Origin: Gnetum montanum
Lineage: Eukaryota; Streptophyta; Gnetopsida; Gnetales; Gnetaceae
Assembly (NCBI GenBank): GCA_015680685.1
Contig: MNCI01030336.1
Location: 151,868 to 215,867 of the forward strand
Length of the DNA stretch: 64,000 nt
Reading direction: 5' to 3'
Shown: positions 58,010 to 64,000 of the stretch, one piece after another
Layout of the letters: each line of letters opens with the position of its first letter
Position numbering within the stretch: position 1 is the first letter of the stretch
Notes under the pieces: model-generated
Databases searched by the model: none
What the model was told of the DNA's origin: nothing
Seen by the model: the letters and a program-made list of their open reading frames with translations, nothing else
Position numbers and translations under genes: made by a program

Positions 58010-59553
58010 CTAAAGAATCACTAGCCATCGGATTATGCGAGGGCTCACCGTTGGCTTATTCATCAGGAACCAGATAGCACTATGGTTTATGTGCACAAAC
58101 ACCTCGTATCCAAGCACATAGTGCCAGAATTTGTACAAGGTGAACACCACTACCATCAACTCCCTCTCAATGGTGGTATAGTTCATCTGAGCACCCATAA
58201 TGCTATGGCTTGCATAGTGGATATAATACGGATGTTTTTGATCATCACACTATGTAAGCATCGCTCCCAAGGCGTAGTTGGAGAATCCTTCATAATGTGA
58301 AAGGGTCTGGACTAATTAGGTGCCCGTAGAACCAGAGCTTCTACAAGTTTCTGTTTCAGCTCTTGGAATGCAGACTCGCATTCCTTGGTCCAAATGAATA
58401 GAGCGTCCTTCTTTGTATGTTCTACCAATGGTTGGGTGATCTTTGAGAAGTGCTCAATGAAACGTTGGTAGTAACCAGTGTGTCCAAGGAATGACCAAAC
58501 ATCTTTGATGGTGCTTAGTTGGCAGGTGATTCCCTGGATGAACCTGATCTTTTCAAGGTCTATGCTGATCTCTGTTGATGAGATGTGATGCCCCAGCATA
58601 ATGCCCTCTTGGACCATCAAATGGCTTTTTTGCCAATTGAGCTGCAGATTGGTGTCTACACACCTCTTTAGAACCTGCTCTAGATGGTCCAAGGCTTGCT
58701 TGAACATGGCCCCATAGGTGGAGAATTCATCCATGAAGACTTCTACACCATTCTCGATTTGTTCCTGAAAGATGCTTAGGACAAGGCATTGGAACATCGC
58801 AGGTGCATTGCATAGGCCAAAGGGCATCTTCTTATATGTAAAAGTCCCCCATGGACTTGTGAATGTTGTTTTGGCCTAGTTCTCTGGTGCTATTTGGATT
58901 TGGTTATAACCACTATAACCATCCAAAAAACTGTACTATCGGTGTCTTGCGATGGTGTCCAACACCTAGTCCACAAATGGGAGTGGGAAGTGGTCCTTGA
59001 GGGCTGCCATATTGAGCAAATGGAAATCAATACAGACCCTCCACTTGCCACATTTCTTGGGCACAATAATAAGTGGGCTAACCAATTTGCTATCGACAAC
59101 AAAATAGATGAATCCCACCTTAAGCAATTGTTCGATTTCATCTTTTACAATCTACTTCAATTTGGGATTCAACCATCTTTGTGGTTTTCATCGTGGCTTC
59201 ATGGAAGGGTCAAGGTAGATCCGATGCTGGTAGACCCTGGGATCAACTCCGGTCAACTCAGGATATGACCATGCAAATGCAACAACCCATTTGTTTACCA
59301 TCACTAGCAATTTCTTTTTCCGTTCAGGAGCAAGGGTAGCATTAATAATTATCGGCTTGCCATTTTGCAAGAATGCATATTCCAAGTGAGCTAGTAAAGA
59401 CTTTAGCTCCAGGGGCTCTTGTTTGAATCTCTCAGGGATTTTTAGCATTCCCCAGTCATCTTGGTCATCAATAGTGGAGATTTGTTGATGAACCACTTCT
59501 ATCTCATCCACGCTTTCAACATAGGCTTGCACTAGCCCTTCAGATGGTTCCAT
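58010..59553 (-). pseudogene. reverse transcriptase and RNase H (Athila-like pol)
   Basis: On the minus strand: MEPSEGLVQAYVESVDE, WSYPELTGVDPRVYQHRIYL, then RT blocks damaged by frameshifts at about 59190-58870. From 58827 it reads MPFGLCNAPAMFQCLVLSIF, the Athila signature. The catalytic YxDD is FMDE, with Glu in place of the second Asp. LNWQKSHLMVQEGIMLGHHI and LGHTGYYQRFIEHFSK follow, then an RNase H with NYTTIERELMVVVFTLYKFW. Wording places it in the Athila branch of non-chromoviral Ty3/gypsy elements. Confidence 0.92.
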
Positions 59554-59628
59554 GCACAGTGTGTTGCTAGTAGGATCAGTTGTCAGTCACTGAGTGCCCT
59601 CTTGGTTAGTGGCTACTGCATACAGGCA

Positions 59629-60105
59629 CTATTGAATAGGTGATTTCTTGGTACACTGACTGCATGCTTGAATGGATATCCACTTAGCGGACCATAACTG
59701 CTGCACATAGTTGCACCCTGCATCACTATACGTGATGCATGGAACTCTTTTCTTCTCAATCTTCCCGAAAGGATTTTCCTTTGAAATTTCCAGGGATAGA
59801 TCTCGGAGTCCTAGTCGTTTGTCCACCATGCTTAGCTAGGTTCTTCCCATCATGATTGGGAAGTTACCCTTACAGTTCTCTACACGGATGACTAGGAAAT
59901 TAGTAGAGTAGGACCACCCACAGACAGTGGTCACAATGTCCTCCACTAAACCCAAGGGAATGGTGATGGACTGGTCTACTAGCTCGAGTCGGATATTACT
60001 CTTCTTTAGCAGGGGAAAGTTCCAGTTCTTGTACATATTGTGAAAGATCAAATTGATCCCTGACCCCGAGTCTAGAAGAGCTTTGCATGGATCGTTCCCT
60101 ACCAC
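59629..60105 (-). pseudogene. aspartic protease (Athila-like)
   Basis: On the minus strand LLDSGSGINLIFHNMY (D-S-G catalytic triad intact), LELVDQSITIPLGLVEDIVT and PIMMGRT match the Athila protease (LADRS, G-VEDV, PI-LGRPFL). A stop after MMGRT separates a C-terminal linker (59629-59829). Confidence 0.82.
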
Positions 60106-62671
60106 CTAAAGATAGATGAGGGGGCTTCCCAGATCTATTAACTTTTGGGGAAAAGAACCTGCTTTGATCCAGTCAGTTACGACATGTGTGAGCATGACCG
60201 TCTGAATGTTAGAGTGTAGTGGAGCAGAGGACTGCTCGGGTGGTATGATGGTAGACGCATTGGCAGGTTTGGAGGTAGGCCATAGGCATGGGTGAGGGTG
60301 TGCTTAAATTATTAGGTTGAAAAAAAGGATGTTTGCATGGCTTGGGTTCTGGTCCACTCAGCCAAGGTGCTAATTATAAATTAACAGCCCTCGTAGTATT
60401 TCATTGCTATGGTTGTGGCAGTATTTCTCCCTGCATTGATGGGGCAGGTGGCAACTAAGTGGGATGGTGTGGAGGAGTGGTAGAAGAAGGTGATGAAGGG
60501 TAGAAAAGATGTGGGTTTGGCCCCCTGGGTGATGGAGATGGATGTGAAAAATATTCAGGGGGTGGTAGTAACTGGGAAAGGCTACATGACTGGAAGAGTC
60601 TCTTGGAGAGATCAGTTGTTGAACATGGTACCCATAAGGATTTGACTGCTTATAAGAGTACTGCTACCTTGGAGGTGGCATCCCCCACATTTGTGGTTAC
60701 TGCCACTATTGAAAGTATTCATACAATTACGAGGGCATTCCACTTGGATAATATCCTTACTGCTGCTGGCGGAACTACCTGGAATTGCCTTGTGGATAAG
60801 GTAACCTTCAGGGTATCTACCGTTGCGCCAAACAAGCGTTCAAGGCATACACCCCATACTCTTGAAGGTGTGACACCACAGAACAACATCCCTGCCAATA
60901 TGCCACATTCATCGTCCTCCTTAGTGTCAAAGTCTACAACCTACTCTACTACAGCAACTTTTCCCTTACCCTTATGTTGAGCACATTCAGCTTCCTTCTT
61001 CCTACACCGATCACGGTCACTACCTTGTTCTTTGGACTCTTCTGCAATTTTCAATACACTTTGGAATTTCTTGTCCAAAGAGTCCCACATTTTATCCACC
61101 TTTGCCAATATTTTATATGTAAACTTTTGTAACAGCAAAGTCTTTTGCTTCACCGCTGCTTCCAATGGTGACTCATCCTCCTCATCACAAAATCGGACCT
61201 TCCTTTTCCTCAGAGAAGGGTCCTGGTTGAATTCTTCTGCACTCTCCTTTTTCCTAAGTTCTCCTTCCTCCTTGGCCACCTACTCAATGAGGTGCTGCAA
61301 CTGATGGGCCCTTAGCTCAGACAGTCGTCCTTTGGCATACATGCCAAGGGTCTTTCACATTTCAAAATAGAACTCATTAATGATGTGGTGAAGCTGTGCC
61401 CGCTGAGAGTAACCATGACCATGGCACTAATGCAAAAATGAGTAGTACCTGCTCATGGAGGCATCTAAGGGTTCATGATTCCCTTGTTTCCAACCTTGGA
61501 TCTACCATCTCAAATTTGCCACTCTAGAGTATGTTTGATATTTTTCATTAAAAATTTCAAGCATCGTACTCCATTTTCTGATTGATTTCGGCTCCAAGGA
61601 CCGGTACCAACTTTCAGCTTCTTTAATGAGTGTGTGAGGGAATAGCTTCAACCATTGCCAATCATTATCAATGTTTTGTAGGGTGCAAGCATCATGGAAC
61701 GCCTGCAAGTGGGTCTGCGAATCACAGTTGTATCCCCCTTCAAATCTGGGGATGTTGTTCATATCAACACACTTGATCCAACTACCCTTCATATGCCTAC
61801 TTGGAATGTCAACTACCTCTGTGATCTGGGGCATGCTCCAAGTAGCTAACAATGGCTCATCCGAATCATAGTCCTGTTGGGGACCATGACATCTGTGACG
61901 ATTCCGGCTACCCCTTCTTTCATGCTGGTGAGCATCACGTGATTGGTCACGTGCTTCCTCATGTTGCCCCTTTCAAACCTTTTTTCCACCATCCTTTTGC
62001 TCCTACCTTCCCTTGTTACGCTCAAAGCTTGAGCTTGATGAAGGCATAGGAGAGGGGGAGGACAGAGAAGAAGGAGAGGCATTGCCACTGCTCCAACGTT
62101 GATCTCCCCATCTACCCTGATGATGGCTTCGATCCTCTAGCCCAGCCTTTCCATGTGACCCTCCATCCCCTTGAGGATTTTGGTTACTTGGAGGTTTGTT
62201 CTGAATGATTAACTGGATGAACTGCTACCCCAAGGGAAGTTCAGTCAAATGGGTATCATGAAAGACAGGATCCCCATTGTCTTGCGGCCCTTGCAAGAAT
62301 AAGGGGTTACTGAACTATTTCCCCTTCTGTTGTTCATATCTCTCCACCTGCTACTAGTCTCTTTTCCATTGAGCCTCCATGGGATGATACTCTCAGTAGT
62401 CATGATCCTTCATGACATACTCTGCCACTTGATCCTAGATGCCCAATCTACCTAGATTGTGATATAGCATCGTAGGAGCTGCTCGGTCAGGCAGTAGCAT
62501 GATGCTACCCTCCATGTCTAGCCATCGAAGATGCTCATCTTGATGTAGGATGAATGTGAAATTAGGGACATATTCATCAGGATGTTTGTACACCACCCGA
62601 CATTCTTGTGGCACTAGTGGTTGAAATACCTCTCTCTTGTGAGAAGACATGTTGGACGTTAGATGGTCCAT
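60106..62671 (-). pseudogene. Gag and gag-protease linker (Athila-like)
   Basis: On the minus strand gag opens near MDHLTSNMSSHKREVFQPL. After a linker with stops, a Ser/Pro-rich stretch SPSSLSSPSPMPSSSSSS and an Arg/His-rich part lead to the capsid block at 61502-61800: MNNIPRFEGGYNCDSQTHLQ, WLKLFPHTLIKEAESWYRSL and WSTMLEIFNEKYQTY. A Lys/Glu-rich part (61279-60941, VDKMWDSLDKKFQSVLKI) follows, then Pro-rich sequence to the protease. It is homologous to the gag relic at 3133-4515. No zinc knuckle seen. Confidence 0.82.
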
Positions 62672-62797
62672 GTAACCGATGTACCTTACGATTTACTTAA
62701 ATTCACCTATCATGCGGAAATATTTCTATCCTGGGTCCATTCCAATGACTTAAATGATAATTTCACTAAGGTCAGATGACGCATGTAAGACTAACAG

Positions 62798-62815
62798 TCC
62801 CCGACAATGGTGCCA
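62798..62815 (-). other. primer binding site, tRNA-Asp type
   Basis: On the minus strand TGGCACCATTGTCGGGGA lies four bases after the LTR end. It differs from the Athila site TGGCGCCGTTGCCGGGGA at three C/T-type positions. Confidence 0.85.
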
Positions 62816-62819
62816 ATCA

Positions 62820-64000
62820 TGAGTGGCTAGGTACCCCTACACCCAACTATATGAATCATGAGCGTTCACGCATGACTCAGTCGAAATCTGCAGACTATAA
62901 GCACTTAACATATACCAGACTTCTAACCAATGAAACCTTGGGTTAGAATGGTCGTTGTCATCCTAATCTCACTTGTGAGGTTCTATTTACGATGGTTAAG
63001 TAAGACTATGGCTAATGATTTTTATATCTTTTTAATTATCTTTTCGATGGCTAATTGAGGTATGGAAAGTAAGGAATAAACTATTATCTAATCTCTAATT
63101 ATCCTAGCTTATGCATAAAATAACTAAGGCATAAGTATCCAGTCCCATCTTTTGAGCACATTATGAGCATCTCCTAACACTTCTGGGTTACCAGACGTTA
63201 AGCATCATTAGGCTTACCAAGTGTTTGGGTTACGTTCGAGATGGTCGTTATGGCCTTAACAAGCTATGAATGAATAATAGCAATTGAAATTATAATAATG
63301 AAAACTTAACTAATTAACAAGTAACTAATAAAGCATAAACATATTAAACTATTAAATGCATAAAATAACTAAGTCCAAATGCTGCAAGGAATGCTTGAAT
63401 AGTTCATCTTTATTGCCGTCGCACCAATGGGCTCAGATACATCAATGCTCGAATAAAGAGCCGATCACTTTTCTTACACCTGTTGCGGGCACTTGGAAAA
63501 TATTCTATCTCCCATGAGAACAAACTTCAAGAGCTTCACTACAACTACTCAAAAAGATGCCTAAACGAGGTGGAAGGCCCTCTTATTTATAGGCCAGGAA
63601 AGGTAGCGGCTTAAACGGGGCCACGTCGATGCAGGGAGGCTACGTCAACAGGCCCGCACCAATGCGACCACGTATACGTGGCCTAGTCGACGCATTAACT
63701 TAATGACACTTCATCAGTATATATTCATCACGATGAATATATACCTGACTTTACCTTTTTCTTTCATCAAGAAGAACAACTACATTGGAGAGACTTGGAG
63801 GGTAACATAGTATTGTCTCCAGAAAGAGTAGCCCCCAACATGCTCCTTTGTGCCCTTACACGAATAGGCATATGTAACAACTATATGCTAAGTACGTTGC
63901 ATGTGATTACAACATAAAGGACTACCATCCCACAGAAGCGCAACGTCAATGGGACTTGCGGTAGGAGAGTTACCACACATCTTTGAAGGGTAAAGGTCCC
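62820..64000 (-). repeat. 5' LTR of the Athila-like element (reaches window edge)
   Basis: On the minus strand it ends CCTAGCCACTCA next to the primer site. It matches 50141-51335 up to the window edge, including TATAAATA at 63584-63591 and the GTATACGTGG-type array upstream of it. Its start lies beyond the window or, if TGATGAAG at about 63717 is the start, the rest is internal sequence of a neighbouring unit. Confidence 0.8.

Noticed and set aside
50141-64000. A single 13.9 kb Athila element with ORF3, both LTRs in view
   Set aside because: Attractive, but the plus-strand gag-like scrap at 51334-51693 and the lack of a checkable target duplication leave it unproven; I annotated the parts separately.
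1-64000. CRISPR array, tRNA or rRNA gene
   Set aside because: No regularly spaced identical repeats and no tRNA- or rRNA-like segment were seen; the tRNA-like matches are only retrotransposon primer sites.

Overview
The window is plant nuclear DNA made almost entirely of nested, decayed transposable elements. I see no intact host gene, no rRNA or tRNA gene, no CRISPR array and no bacterial-type gene organisation. Clues to the source are a Helitron-type PIF1 helicase relic, four or more Ty3/gypsy lineages found in plants (Athila-like, Tat, Del/Tekay chromovirus), a plant O-methyltransferase fragment and an NB-ARC-like resistance-gene fragment. Long LTRs (up to 2.7 kb), deep nesting and heavy decay suggest a large-genome seed plant. 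The phrasing around the P-loop of the NB-ARC-like fragment reminds me of gymnosperm NLRs, but that is only a weak inference.

Layout from left to right. (1) 1-1192: C-terminal PIF1/Helitron helicase pseudogene plus a second copy of its last 180 bases. (2) 2367-18045: an Athila-like (+) element A: 5' LTR broken by an N gap, tRNA-Asp-type primer site, a gag relic, and a 3' internal region with polypurine tract and truncated 3' LTR. It has no visible reverse transcriptase. A complete Del/Tekay chromovirus on the minus strand (5210-15168, TSD ATAAT) sits inside it. (3) 18111-18840: O-methyltransferase gene fragment (-) butted against the broken LTR. (4) 19340-29350: a LINE endonuclease relic split by a Tat-like (+) deletion derivative (19688-28386, TSD CCAAG) that keeps gag, protease and the last part of integrase only.

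(5) 29354-49090: minus-strand Athila-like material. It holds a B-type LTR, a coiled-coil ORF relic, an A-type LTR and a 1.29 kb 3' internal region that matches 15.9-17.18 kb in reverse. The A-type LTR is split by a 14.7 kb Tat element on the plus strand (32391-47135, TSD CATAT). This is the best-preserved element: 2.6 kb LTRs, gag, protease, RT, two RNase H domains and integrase. Its LTRs carry an NB-ARC-like fragment and a conserved antisense ORF. (6) 49091-50140: LTR, primer site and gag start of another (+) Athila-like element. (7) 50141-64000: a minus-strand LTR, a plus-strand gag scrap, a long minus-strand coiled-coil ORF with a U3-like promoter and a possible intron, then a minus-strand Athila gag-protease-RT-integrase region whose primer site and LTR lie at the right edge.

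The most unusual features are the long coiled-coil ORF shared by two elements and lying where Athila elements carry their env-like gene, the swap of short motif arrays in the U3 of otherwise related LTRs, and host-gene fragments carried inside an LTR. All coding regions contain stops or frameshifts, so nothing here is expected to encode a full working protein.
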